DNA of 64,000 nt. Origin: an uncultured Alphaproteobacteria bacterium (GTDB taxonomy: Bacteria > Pseudomonadota > Alphaproteobacteria > HIMB59 > GCA-002718135). The translations under genes were made by a program, and so were the position numbers. Below, piece after piece: positions 40,419-49,833 of this stretch. The notes under the pieces were generated by a model. It worked only from the letters and a program-made list of their open reading frames with translations, was not told where the DNA came from and did not search any database. The DNA lies in contig CACNUI010000002.1 of assembly GCA_902623545.1 (NCBI GenBank), positions 62,001-126,000 on the forward strand, read 5' to 3'. Every line of letters begins with the position of its first letter. The stretch's first letter is position 1.

Positions 40419-41737
40419 TTTTTTAATTTAGCTACAGGTTTTCCATACTCAACATTTACGCCCCCAAACCTTCTTACCCTAACATTACATTGCTCAGCGT
40501 GCCCTATGAAACCTTCTAGGTAAGAAAGTCTTGATCCATACTCACCAATTTTAGTAGCTGCCTCATCAGTCATTATTTTCTGGTAAGTATGTGTTTTAAT
40601 AAATTTACCTACCCAGAGGCCTCCAGTATATCGACCAGCTTTTTTTGTTGGCAATGTGTGATTAGTTCCTATCACCTTATCACCATTGGCAACATTTGTA
40701 CGAGCTCCTAAAAAAAGCGCTCCATATGCTGTCATATTATTTAAGAACCAATCGTCTCTATCAGTCATTACTTGAACATGTTCAGAGGCAGTTTCATTTG
40801 CTTTATCCAACATTTCTTTATAGGTATCACACAAAATTATTTCACCATAATCTCTCCAACTGACACCTGCCGTGTCTTTTGTTGGTAAAATTTCTAATAT
40901 TCTTTTTATTTCATTTTTTGTTTCTTCAGCAAGTTTTCTTGAATTAGTAATCATTACTGCTGGTGAGTTATAGCCATGTTCTGCTTGACCTAATAAATCA
41001 GTTGCACAAATTTCACCATCAACTGAATCATCAGCAATTATCATAGTTTCAGTAGGGCCAGCAAATAAGTCGATACCTACTTTTCCAAATAGCTGTCTTT
41101 TTGCTTCGGCTACAAAAGCATTTCCTGGACCAACTAGCATATCAACCGGTTTTATAGTTTCAGTGCCTATTGCCATAGCGCCTACACCTTGCATACCTCC
41201 TAAAACATATATCTCATGAGCCCCACCAAGTTTCATCGCTGTGACAACAGCTGGATTTGGTTTACCTTGAAATGGAGGAGTTGTTGCAACTATTCTTGGG
41301 ACACCAGCAACAGACGCAGTAACAACTGACATATGAGCAGATGCTACCATAGGAAACTTTCCAGCTGGAACATAACAACCGACAGCTTGAACAGGAATAT
41401 TTTTATGGCCTAAGATTACACCAGGTTGTATTTCTACTTCAAGTTCATTTATTGTTTTTAGCTGTGCCTCAGCAAAAGACCTTACTTGTTTTTGAGCAAA
41501 TTTAATATCATCCATATCTTCATCTGAGATCTCACTCATTAATTGAGTTATTTCATCTTCAGATAATTTAAAATTAGGTGGAGAATAATTATCAAATTTT
41601 TTTGACAAGTTTCTGATGTATTTATCGCCTTCTATTTCAATTTTATGCAATGTTTCTTCAACAACTTTTTTAACTTTCTCATTATTTTCCGTTCTTTGTT
41701 TCTCATCAATGCCCTTTTTAAGATATTCAATAGCCAT
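40415..41737 (-). CDS. Histidinol dehydrogenase-family dehydrogenase (HisD/sulfopropanediol dehydrogenase HpsN-like)
   Basis: HisD fold (GCYVPAGKFPM, VGPGNAFVAEAKRQLFG, LLGQAEHGYNSPA, GTNHTLPTKKAGRYTGGLWVGKF); 2-bp gap to an NTF2-like gene. Confidence 0.85.
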   Translation of the reverse strand: MAIEYLKKGIDEKQRTENNEKVKKVVEETLHKIEIEGDKYIRNLSKKFDNYSPPNFKLSEDEITQLMSEISDEDMDDIKFAQKQVRSFAEAQLKTINELEVEIQPGVILGHKNIPVQAVGCYVPAGKFPMVASAHMSVVTASVAGVPRIVATTPPFQGKPNPAVVTAMKLGGAHEIYVLGGMQGVGAMAIGTETIKPVDMLVGPGNAFVAEAKRQLFGKVGIDLFAGPTETMIIADDSVDGEICATDLLGQAEHGYNSPAVMITNSRKLAEETKNEIKRILEILPTKDTAGVSWRDYGEIILCDTYKEMLDKANETASEHVQVMTDRDDWFLNNMTAYGALFLGARTNVANGDKVIGTNHTLPTKKAGRYTGGLWVGKFIKTHTYQKIMTDEAATKIGEYGSRLSYLEGFIGHAEQCNVRVRRFGGVNVEYGKPVAKLKN

Positions 41738-41739
41738 AA

Positions 41740-42837
41740 TTATTTTTTATGAATTAATTTAAATATATCAATCCCTATTTGATTTAAAATGTGTGCAATA
41801 TCAATTGGAACCCAATTTTCTCTAATCAAACCTTCATGATGTAAATAAAAATCCATTACTCTCATTGTTATTTTTTTTTGAGTTGGCTTATATCCCAGCC
41901 AATCACTTGCACCATGTACGCATTGGATACTATGCCAACCACCAGTCATAGAATAATTTCCATCTCCAATTTCTATGTAATGCCCAATTTTCCAATAGTC
42001 TCTGTCCTTGAATGTAAGTCTAAATGGGAGTTGGTGATGATCAATAAAACCATTTAAACCTCTAGCTGTACCTATACCACTTGGTCCATACCACATCATT
42101 TTGGGGTGCCAGTAATCTTGTTGAGGATGATTAATTAATTTTTTTCTTATTTGATCTTTTGATAAACCTGGCTCAGTCTCAGGTTTAATATTTAAACTTC
42201 TTTGCATAGTTAAATCTTGATTTAAGGATTGGAGAGACAATTCCTTATCTAAATTTTGATTATTTTCTCCATCACCTGTAATTGGAGCAGGCCACATACC
42301 TTCTACACCAAGAGATTTATTAATGGGCCAATGACCAGCCTGACGTATAAAATCTACAGTATCAATCAATGTGTAAGATTTTATTATCTTATTGTTTGTA
42401 ATTTGATGTGCTTCACATGTTCGAAGATAAATTGTTTTGTTTGTTGGTTTTACACCCAACCATTCATTTGTAAAAGTTCCAGTTAAATGACTAACAAATG
42501 AAACAAAAACTTTATCTCTAAATGCTCCACCAATAACTAGATTATTTCTTCTTTCAAGATCAGGAAACGCTTTCTTTAAAGGTATTAAATATTTATTTTT
42601 TATTTCTTCAATTCCCTTAATTTCATTAATTGGATGAAAGCCATTAAATTCTGCATCTGCATGATATAAATTTGCAAGATTATCTTCTAAATCTTCTATA
42701 GTGCACTCAGCAATTTTATTTAATAAATTTTTAAAATATATTTTGTTTTCAATATTTATTTTAGGATCAAGGTCTAAGTGAATTATATTTGAGTTATCTT
42801 TTTCACCTGTATCGAAATTTTCTATTTTGTTTGCCAT
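41740..42837 (-). CDS. Double-domain NTF2/SnoaL-like protein (copy 1)
   Basis: Two SnoaL-like halves (HADAEFNGFHPINEIKGIEEI..; MMWYGPSGIGTARGLNGFIDHHQLPF..). Confidence 0.75.
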   Translation of the reverse strand: MANKIENFDTGEKDNSNIIHLDLDPKINIENKIYFKNLLNKIAECTIEDLEDNLANLYHADAEFNGFHPINEIKGIEEIKNKYLIPLKKAFPDLERRNNLVIGGAFRDKVFVSFVSHLTGTFTNEWLGVKPTNKTIYLRTCEAHQITNNKIIKSYTLIDTVDFIRQAGHWPINKSLGVEGMWPAPITGDGENNQNLDKELSLQSLNQDLTMQRSLNIKPETEPGLSKDQIRKKLINHPQQDYWHPKMMWYGPSGIGTARGLNGFIDHHQLPFRLTFKDRDYWKIGHYIEIGDGNYSMTGGWHSIQCVHGASDWLGYKPTQKKITMRVMDFYLHHEGLIRENWVPIDIAHILNQIGIDIFKLIHKK

Positions 42838-42876
42838 AATAAATTAATAACACTATTGTTAAATAATAATTGATTT

Positions 42877-42912
42877 ATTCATTATTTTGAATAATATTCA
42901 AAAAAAATGAAT
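42877..42912. promoter_or_regulatory. Operator pair O1: ATTCATTATTTTGAAT (42877-42892) and ATTCAAAAAAAATGAAT (42896-42912)
   Basis: ATTCA-N6-TGAAT and ATTCA-N7-TGAAT inverted repeats in a divergent promoter; same motif at 47079 and 49726. Confidence 0.75.
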
Positions 42913-42928
42913 AAAAGATCATAACAAT

Positions 42929-43900
42929 ATGTCAATTAATATTACATCTAGATTAGCCAAATTCGATGAACTTATTCCCAGTAATATACCATTTGTTGAG
43001 GGAAAACTAAAAGGCCATCAAGATAGGAAAAACTATTCAGTTATAGGCCCTGGTGTCAGTGAAGATGCTAAACAAAATGTTAAAATAGCTGAAGAGCATG
43101 GTTTTAATATTGGTGCGGTAAGCGCTGCTCCAATGAATGGTTCTGGATTACATAGTCATACAACTGCAGAAGTTTTTATTATCCATTCAGGTGCTTGGCG
43201 TTTTTATTGGGGTGTTGATGGCACAGATGGAGAAATAATCCTAAACAAAGGTGATATTGCTTCTTTTCCTACAAATATGTTCAGAGGCTTTCAGAATGTA
43301 AGTAATGAAGAAGCACTAATGTTTGTTGTACTAGGTGAAAATGACCCAGGTGTAATTACTTGGACGCCTAAACTTTTAAACGATGCAAAAGAATCTGGCA
43401 TGGTATTAATGAATGATAATTCTTTAATTGATACTGAGAAACAGAAAATAATAGACGAGACTAAAATTATTCAACCACTAAAAGATAATGAGTTAGAAAG
43501 TTTTGACCATTACTCTTCAGAAGACATAGAAAAGTTTGTTATTCGATTTAATGATAAAAATAAATACTTTGTTGATGATGATCACTATCAATCTAATAAA
43601 ATTATTAACTATATTGATCAGTTTCAAATTCATGATAAATCTTTTACTCCCAACATTCCGCATGTAACAGGTTTTAGCCTTTCACTTCTTAGCGGCAAAA
43701 GTGCTCATATACATGAATACAAACTAGAGAAATCAGAAGTCTATCATTGTTTATCTGGTGAATGGGAAATAGATTGTGATGGAGACAAAGTTGTAATTAA
43801 AGAAAAAGATACATTTTCAGTGCCAAAAAATTCACTTCGTTCAATCAGACAGATAAGCGATCATGATGGCAATTTATTTATAATACGACAAACTAATTAA
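42929..43900 (+). CDS. Two-domain cupin protein (bicupin)
   Basis: GSGLHSHTTAEVFIIHSGAWRFYWG...GDIASFPTNMFRGFQNV and second cupin GKSAHIHEYKLEKSEVYHCLSGEWEID. Confidence 0.85.
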   Translation: MSINITSRLAKFDELIPSNIPFVEGKLKGHQDRKNYSVIGPGVSEDAKQNVKIAEEHGFNIGAVSAAPMNGSGLHSHTTAEVFIIHSGAWRFYWGVDGTDGEIILNKGDIASFPTNMFRGFQNVSNEEALMFVVLGENDPGVITWTPKLLNDAKESGMVLMNDNSLIDTEKQKIIDETKIIQPLKDNELESFDHYSSEDIEKFVIRFNDKNKYFVDDDHYQSNKIINYIDQFQIHDKSFTPNIPHVTGFSLSLLSGKSAHIHEYKLEKSEVYHCLSGEWEIDCDGDKVVIKEKDTFSVPKNSLRSIRQISDHDGNLFIIRQTN

Positions 43901-43911
43901 ATATTAATTAT

Positions 43912-44904
43912 ATGAAGGGATTTGATACACAATTCAAAGATTTTCCTGATTATATTTTAAAGATCACATATCAAATTTGGGAAAACAATGATGTTGAAGC
44001 AATAAGAGATTATTATGCTGATACTCCAAATGTAAGCCTCCCTACACCTACAAGATCTCCATCTGGAGTAATTTATGGTGCAGACCCAGTAATTGAAAGT
44101 ACCTATGCTAGTAAAAAACTATTTCCCGACAGAACACTTTTAGGTGAAGATGTAATTTGGATAGGAAATGATAATGAGGGTTATTTTTCATCACACCGCA
44201 TTTTATCAACCTCTACTCATTCTGTTGATGGAATGTATGGGAAAGCAACAGGAAAAAAACTATATTACCGAACTATCGCTGATTGTGCATGCATGAATAA
44301 TCAAGTTTATGATGAATGGCTTGTAAGAGACCAAGGAGCAATTGTGAGACAAATTGGAATTGATCCAAAGAAATTTGCAAGCAATCTTATTAAAGATGAA
44401 GGCGGTCCTGAAAAAGCTAATAAACCCTTTGATGAAAATACACCTTTTAAGTCTATTTATAAATCTCCCATATTAGCTTCTGGAAACTCTGGAGAACTAT
44501 ATGCAAATATCTTAACCTCTATAATGAACATTAATTCTGAGAAAACAATAAATGATAATTATGACAGAGCTATACAGCAATTCCAGCCAGGTGGAAAAAC
44601 TCAATATGGCAGAGATGAGGTTTTAAAATTTTGGAAAAAATTAAGAGATGCTTTTCCTAATGCACTATTCTCAGTCGAGCATATTGCTTTTACTGAAGAA
44701 AAACATGAACCTAAAAAAGCTTCAGTAAGATGGTCTCTGGTAGGTAAACATGAAGGAGATGGTCTTTTTGGAAATGCTTCTAATTCGAAAATTTATATAA
44801 TGGGTATTAATCATGTTGAATTTGGAGAAAGAGGTGTCAAAAATGAATGGGTCCTCTATGATGAAACTATGATCTGGAAACAGATTTTATTAAAAACAGG
44901 TTAA
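43912..44904 (+). CDS. Double-domain NTF2/SnoaL-like protein (copy 2, MKGF subfamily)
   Basis: MKGFDTQFKDFPDYILKITYQIWENNDVEAI..; paralogous to the 47149 ORF. Confidence 0.75.
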   Translation: MKGFDTQFKDFPDYILKITYQIWENNDVEAIRDYYADTPNVSLPTPTRSPSGVIYGADPVIESTYASKKLFPDRTLLGEDVIWIGNDNEGYFSSHRILSTSTHSVDGMYGKATGKKLYYRTIADCACMNNQVYDEWLVRDQGAIVRQIGIDPKKFASNLIKDEGGPEKANKPFDENTPFKSIYKSPILASGNSGELYANILTSIMNINSEKTINDNYDRAIQQFQPGGKTQYGRDEVLKFWKKLRDAFPNALFSVEHIAFTEEKHEPKKASVRWSLVGKHEGDGLFGNASNSKIYIMGINHVEFGERGVKNEWVLYDETMIWKQILLKTG

Positions 44905-44908
44905 TTTA

Positions 44909-46036
44909 ATGTCTAATATTTTGACAACACATGTTGGAAGCCTTCCTAGATCAAAAGAACTTTCAGATTTTTTATTTGCAAAAGATAAAGGAGAGAAATT
45001 TAGTAAAAGTAGTTTTGATGAAGTATTAAAAAATAATGTGGAAAGTGTTGTTGAGAGACAACTTGATGTTGGAATTGATTTTGTAAGTGATGGGGAGATG
45101 AGTAAAATTAGCTACGCTACATATATTAAAGACAGAATTGACGGGTTCTCAGGTGAAAGCGAAAGAAGAGCACCTGCTGATCTTGACGATTTTCCAGAAT
45201 ATAAAGAAAAGATTGCTAAAAGTGGTGGCACACCAACTTATACCAGGCCATGTTGCACAAACGAATTAAAAGTAAAAGATGAAACTTCTCTTCTACAGGA
45301 TATAAATAATTTTAAAAATTCACTTGATAAACTAAATCACCGACATGCATTTATGAACTCAGCATCACCTGGTGTCATAAATGTTTTTATGCCAAATAAA
45401 TTTTATAGTACAGAAGATGAATATTTGGATAAATTATCTAATATTATGGCTAAAGAATATGAGCTAATAACAAAATCAGATATCCAAGTTCAATTAGATT
45501 GCCCAGACCTTGCTTTAGCAAGACATATGAATTTTAAAAATTTATCTGAAGATGAGTTTATTAAACGTGCAGAACTACAAATTGAATGCCTAAACTCAGC
45601 ATTATCTAATGTAGATGTTGAACAAACTAGAATGCATATATGTTGGGGTAATTATGAAGGACCCCACACACACGATATTGCTTTGGAGAAAATATTACCT
45701 ATAATTTTAAAATCAAAGATAAAATATTTTCTCATTGAATCTTCTAATCCTAGACACGCACATGAATGGAAAGTTTTTCAAGATATAAAGTTACCAAAAG
45801 ATAAAGTCCTAGTACCTGGCGTAATCGACTCAACCTCTAATTTTGTTGAACATCCAGAAGTTGTTGCAGATAGATTAATTCAGTTTTCTACAGTCATTCC
45901 AAAAGATCAATTAATGGCAGGGACAGATTGTGGTTTTAGTACATTCGCTGGTTTTGGAAAAATTGATGAAAAAATTTGTTATGAAAAGCTCCATGCATTA
46001 GTTGAAGGTACTAAACTTGCCTCAAAAGTTATCTAA
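44909..46036 (+). CDS. MetE C-terminal-domain-like (cobalamin-independent methionine synthase family) protein
   Basis: THVGSLPRSKEL, Zn-ligand-type HICWGN and GTDCGFSTFAGFG; lacks the MetE N-terminal domain. Confidence 0.85.
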   Translation: MSNILTTHVGSLPRSKELSDFLFAKDKGEKFSKSSFDEVLKNNVESVVERQLDVGIDFVSDGEMSKISYATYIKDRIDGFSGESERRAPADLDDFPEYKEKIAKSGGTPTYTRPCCTNELKVKDETSLLQDINNFKNSLDKLNHRHAFMNSASPGVINVFMPNKFYSTEDEYLDKLSNIMAKEYELITKSDIQVQLDCPDLALARHMNFKNLSEDEFIKRAELQIECLNSALSNVDVEQTRMHICWGNYEGPHTHDIALEKILPIILKSKIKYFLIESSNPRHAHEWKVFQDIKLPKDKVLVPGVIDSTSNFVEHPEVVADRLIQFSTVIPKDQLMAGTDCGFSTFAGFGKIDEKICYEKLHALVEGTKLASKVI

Positions 46037-47041
46037 TTACTGATTTAAAAATTTTGCTCTTTCTAAAAGATCCACTCCTAGTTTTTTTAAAAAATGTAAA
46101 TGATCAATAAAGATCCAGTTTTCAGCCAGCTTATCTCCATCTCTTCGATATAAATCTACAACTCTCATTTCTGATTCAATATCACTTGCATTTGTTAATC
46201 CTAAATATTCTCCTTTAGGTTTCATAATTAAATTTGGCCAACCAAACCAACCTCCAAGATCATCTTCAGAGCTACTAAGTATGTGTCCATTGAAACGAAC
46301 AAACTCTAAACCATCTTGAAATGGTTTTGTGTGACCTTTTTGATAACCATCAATAGTATAAGAAGCTCCTATACCTCCTGGTCCCCACCAAATCATGTCA
46401 TTATGCCAATCTAATTCTAATTCTTCTTTATAAGATTGCATTTTGGATCCTTTAACAAGTCGATCGCGCATTCTATGAATTAAATCTAATGTTTTTTGAC
46501 TTTCACTTTCATTAGAAATATCAAATTTTAAACCTTTATGATTCTTTGGTCCAGGTGTTACACAAACAAGACCTGTAGATTCAGGAATTATAGAAAGACC
46601 TAGTTGCTGCATTAAATTCATTACATCTAAAAAAATAGCCCCTTCACTAATTTTGTTATTTTCCACTTTGTAAAATTCTGCAAACCTTAATAAAACTGAT
46701 TTATTATTTGGTTTAAGGCCTACAAACGGCTTATTGAAAACACCCATGAAATGACCCATACTGGAGATCCATTTCCCTTTATTTTTATCTAGTGAATTTA
46801 TCCCAGCATAAAATATATCTAATCGACGTTGTATAGGCGAAAATGAATCTTTAATTGGTTTCCATAGATTATTAGCAACAAGATCTATACTACCTAGTTC
46901 GTTGAATGGGTGGGTACATTTCATACTGAAATCTTCTGATGCGTATTTGGATATAACTTCAGATAATGAATCAATGTTGCAACTATCTAACTCATTTAAA
47001 TAATCTAATACTAATTTTTTTTCTGCTTGGAGATCAGTCAT
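46037..47041 (-). CDS. Double-domain NTF2/SnoaL-like protein (copy 3)
   Basis: C-terminal half MIWWGPGGIGASYTIDGYQKGHTKPF.. parallels the 41740 ORF. Confidence 0.75.
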   Translation of the reverse strand: MTDLQAEKKLVLDYLNELDSCNIDSLSEVISKYASEDFSMKCTHPFNELGSIDLVANNLWKPIKDSFSPIQRRLDIFYAGINSLDKNKGKWISSMGHFMGVFNKPFVGLKPNNKSVLLRFAEFYKVENNKISEGAIFLDVMNLMQQLGLSIIPESTGLVCVTPGPKNHKGLKFDISNESESQKTLDLIHRMRDRLVKGSKMQSYKEELELDWHNDMIWWGPGGIGASYTIDGYQKGHTKPFQDGLEFVRFNGHILSSSEDDLGGWFGWPNLIMKPKGEYLGLTNASDIESEMRVVDLYRRDGDKLAENWIFIDHLHFLKKLGVDLLERAKFLNQ

Positions 47042-47078
47042 TTCATTTTGATTATATTAATAAACTAAAAAAGACAAT

Positions 47079-47114
47079 ATTCATTTTTTTGAATAAAATT
47101 TCATTGCTTTGAAA
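47079..47114. promoter_or_regulatory. Operator pair O2: ATTCATTTTTTTGAAT (47079-47094) and TTTCATTGCTTTGAAA (47099-47114)
   Basis: Inverted repeats 20 bp apart (start to start) in a divergent promoter. Confidence 0.75.
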
Positions 47115-47148
47115 TATTTTTAAATGTATCTCATTACAAATACAAATT

Positions 47149-48285
47149 ATGAAATTTAATAAAATTACAGATAAAAGACCAGAACCCCTCCAAGATAATC
47201 ATATGCCTAAGAGTTATGATATTTCATTAAAAACATATGGAGGTGGAGGAACAGCTAAATCATTAAATCCAAAACCAAAAAAACTTAAATATCAATCAAT
47301 GAAGGGGTTTGAGGATCAGTATAAAAATATAATCGATTATATTGTAAGGATTACGTATCAAATCTGGGAAGAAAAAAATATTGGCTACATCTATGACACC
47401 TACAGTAAAGATTGCAGAGTTTGGGATGAATTTGGTTTACAATCTGGATCTGAAAAAATTGTAGCTGATACTGTACATACAAACAACGCTTTTCCAGATA
47501 TTCGATTATTTGCAGATGAAGTTATTTGGGCAGGAGATGAAAATGTAAGTTTTCATACTTCGCATAGAACAATTATTACTGGAACAAATACTGGATTTAG
47601 CAAATTTTCCAAACCAACTGGTAAAAAAGTAAGATTATTTTGTATTGCGAATTGTGTAGCTAAAAATAATGAAATTTATTACGAAAATGTTGTCTACGAT
47701 ACAGCAGGTTTAATTAAACAACTCGGATTAGATTTAAATCAGGTTGCCAAGCAACTTGTCGATGAGGGAATTGCAGGACCCTATGCCCCTCATTTTAAAA
47801 ACTCTAAACCAACAAGAAATATTACTAAATTAAAACCAATTAGTTTTGATATTCCAGATAAAATTACAAATGTAAGAGAGTTTGTTCATGCAGTTTATGA
47901 TACAATTTGGAATAGACGAAACTTTTCTGCAATAAATAAAGCATACTCGAGTAAGGTAGAATTTGAAGGTTCAACTGGTCGTAAATTTAAAGGAGTTTTG
48001 CAATTAAGAAAATTTATAATTTCACTTTTAGCTTCGTTCCCTGATCTTGCACTCAGTATTGAAGATTTATACTGGATGGGCAATACAAAAGATGGTTACT
48101 TAGTATCGGTTCGTTGGGGCGCTGTAGGAACTCATAAAGGTAATGGTTCATATGGCCAACCAACTAATAGAGAAGTGTATTTGTGGGGAGTCACTCAATG
48201 GGAAATTAAAAATAATAAAATTACTAAAGAGTGGACTGGTTTTAATGAGCTTGCAATACTAATGCAAATTTTAGGAGATAAATAA
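47149..48285 (+). CDS. Double-domain NTF2/SnoaL-like protein (copy 4, MKGF subfamily)
   Basis: MKGFEDQYKNIIDYIVRITYQIWEEKNIGYI.. aligned with the 43912 ORF. Confidence 0.75.
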   Translation: MKFNKITDKRPEPLQDNHMPKSYDISLKTYGGGGTAKSLNPKPKKLKYQSMKGFEDQYKNIIDYIVRITYQIWEEKNIGYIYDTYSKDCRVWDEFGLQSGSEKIVADTVHTNNAFPDIRLFADEVIWAGDENVSFHTSHRTIITGTNTGFSKFSKPTGKKVRLFCIANCVAKNNEIYYENVVYDTAGLIKQLGLDLNQVAKQLVDEGIAGPYAPHFKNSKPTRNITKLKPISFDIPDKITNVREFVHAVYDTIWNRRNFSAINKAYSSKVEFEGSTGRKFKGVLQLRKFIISLLASFPDLALSIEDLYWMGNTKDGYLVSVRWGAVGTHKGNGSYGQPTNREVYLWGVTQWEIKNNKITKEWTGFNELAILMQILGDK

Positions 48286-48704
48286 TGACTTTAGATGAAA
48301 GTAAAAAATTATTAGCTGATATGTATGATGCACTTAATGCTCAAGATCTAGAAGCACAACATAAGTACTGGAATGATGATATGGTTTGGCACGGTCCTCC
48401 AGGTTTTGGTGATATCCATGGTATAGAAAATTTTAAATATAAAGTTCTAAAACCTTTTTATGAAGCATTTCCAGATTATCATGTAAAAAATGATATTGTG
48501 GTTGCTGAAGGTGAGTGGATTAGTGCAACGGGATTTTTAACAGGTACACATAGTGGAACATATCTTGGAGTGGAGCCAACAGGCAAATCTATCAAAATGC
48601 AATTTTCAGATTTTTGGACCATTAAAGATGGAAAATTTTTAGATAATTACGTTATGGTAGATAATCATGGTGTCTTCGAACAGATGGGATTAAAATTTAA
48701 GTAA
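48285..48704 (+). CDS. Single-domain SnoaL-like/ester cyclase family protein (copy 5)
   Basis: DDMVWHGPPGFGDIHGIENFKYKVLKPFYEAFPDYHVKND, GTYLGVEPTGKSIKMQFSDFW. Confidence 0.85.
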   Translation: MTLDESKKLLADMYDALNAQDLEAQHKYWNDDMVWHGPPGFGDIHGIENFKYKVLKPFYEAFPDYHVKNDIVVAEGEWISATGFLTGTHSGTYLGVEPTGKSIKMQFSDFWTIKDGKFLDNYVMVDNHGVFEQMGLKFK

Positions 48705-48705
48705 A

Positions 48706-49704
48706 TTATTTTGTAGTTTTTCTTTTTATAAGTCTTCCCTGTACAATATGATTTATAGGTTCAAAATCTGGATCTTTAATATATTCATTTATTAATTGAG
48801 TTGCTAGTTTTGACATTTGTCTAATAGGTTGTCTGACAGTTGTAAGGTTATATGATTCCCAAGCTGACATTGATATATCGTCATAACCAATAATTTCTAA
48901 TTGAGAAGGTGTTTTTAATGAAGTATTTTTTTTAATATAATCTAAGCATCCGAAAGCCATTGTGTCATCAGCACAAAATATTGCACTTATCTTTTTATTG
49001 AAGATTTTCTCTGTTGCTTGATATCCACCTTCGTAAGTAAAAAAACCTTTTTCAATATTTAATTTAATTTTTTTATTATTTTTAAGATAATTTTTAAAAC
49101 CTTTGCATCGCTCATCACTTACAAAAGATCCTTTTGGCCCTTCAATGATGCCAATATTTTTATGATTTTTCTTTGTAAAATATTCTGCAACTAATTCTCC
49201 TCCGTTACGATGATCACAAGCAACGGAACTTATCGTTGGTATATTCCAACTTCTATTATAAGCAATAAATTGTATTCTTTTTTGATTGCAATCTTCAACA
49301 AATTTATCAGTAGGTTTTGTTGCTGATATTATTGCAATAAGTTTTTCTTTTAAGTATGGCTGTATTAATTTTTCATCTAATTCTTCACCATCATCAGTAG
49401 TAATTAATAAAATTCTAAAGCCTCCATTCCTAAGTGCTTCATGTAACTCAATTAAAACTTCTGGATAATATCTGCTCGTAACATAAGGTAAAATGACAGC
49501 TACCAATCCACTATCATCATTAGATGCTAAATTAGATGATGTGTAAGGCGCCTTATATTTTAATTTCTTGGCAGCTTCTAAAACTCTTAGCTTTGTTCTA
49601 CTAGAAATGCTGGCACCTTTAGTGAAGCATCTTGAAACAGCTGATTGGGATACTCCTGCTAGTTTTGCTACGTCCTGTGATGTCGCAGTCTTTTTAAAAC
49701 TCAT
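48706..49704 (-). CDS. LacI-family transcriptional regulator
   Basis: SQDVAKLAGVSQSAVSRCFTKGASISSRTKLRVLEAAKKLKY HTH and periplasmic-binding-like effector domain. Confidence 0.95.
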   Translation of the reverse strand: MSFKKTATSQDVAKLAGVSQSAVSRCFTKGASISSRTKLRVLEAAKKLKYKAPYTSSNLASNDDSGLVAVILPYVTSRYYPEVLIELHEALRNGGFRILLITTDDGEELDEKLIQPYLKEKLIAIISATKPTDKFVEDCNQKRIQFIAYNRSWNIPTISSVACDHRNGGELVAEYFTKKNHKNIGIIEGPKGSFVSDERCKGFKNYLKNNKKIKLNIEKGFFTYEGGYQATEKIFNKKISAIFCADDTMAFGCLDYIKKNTSLKTPSQLEIIGYDDISMSAWESYNLTTVRQPIRQMSKLATQLINEYIKDPDFEPINHIVQGRLIKRKTTK

Positions 49705-49725
49705 GAATTATCCCCCCATTTCAAT

Positions 49726-49761
49726 ATTCAAAATCTTGAATATCAATTCATATTATTGCAT
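49726..49761. promoter_or_regulatory. Operator pair O3: ATTCAAAATCTTGAAT (49726-49741) and ATTCATATTATTGCAT (49746-49761)
   Basis: Same ATTCA-N6-TGAAT motif plus near-match 20 bp away, between lacI-type gene and ABC transporter. Confidence 0.78.
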
Positions 49762-49833
49762 TATTTTCTAATACCAATATAAAGGATTTATACATAAATG
49801 TGAATTTCACACTTTATTAATAAGGGGAAATAT

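Noticed and set aside
42841-42928. Possible transposon terminal repeats at the AT-rich inverted repeats
   Set aside because: No transposase or target duplication; the same motif recurs in three divergent promoters, which fits an operator better.
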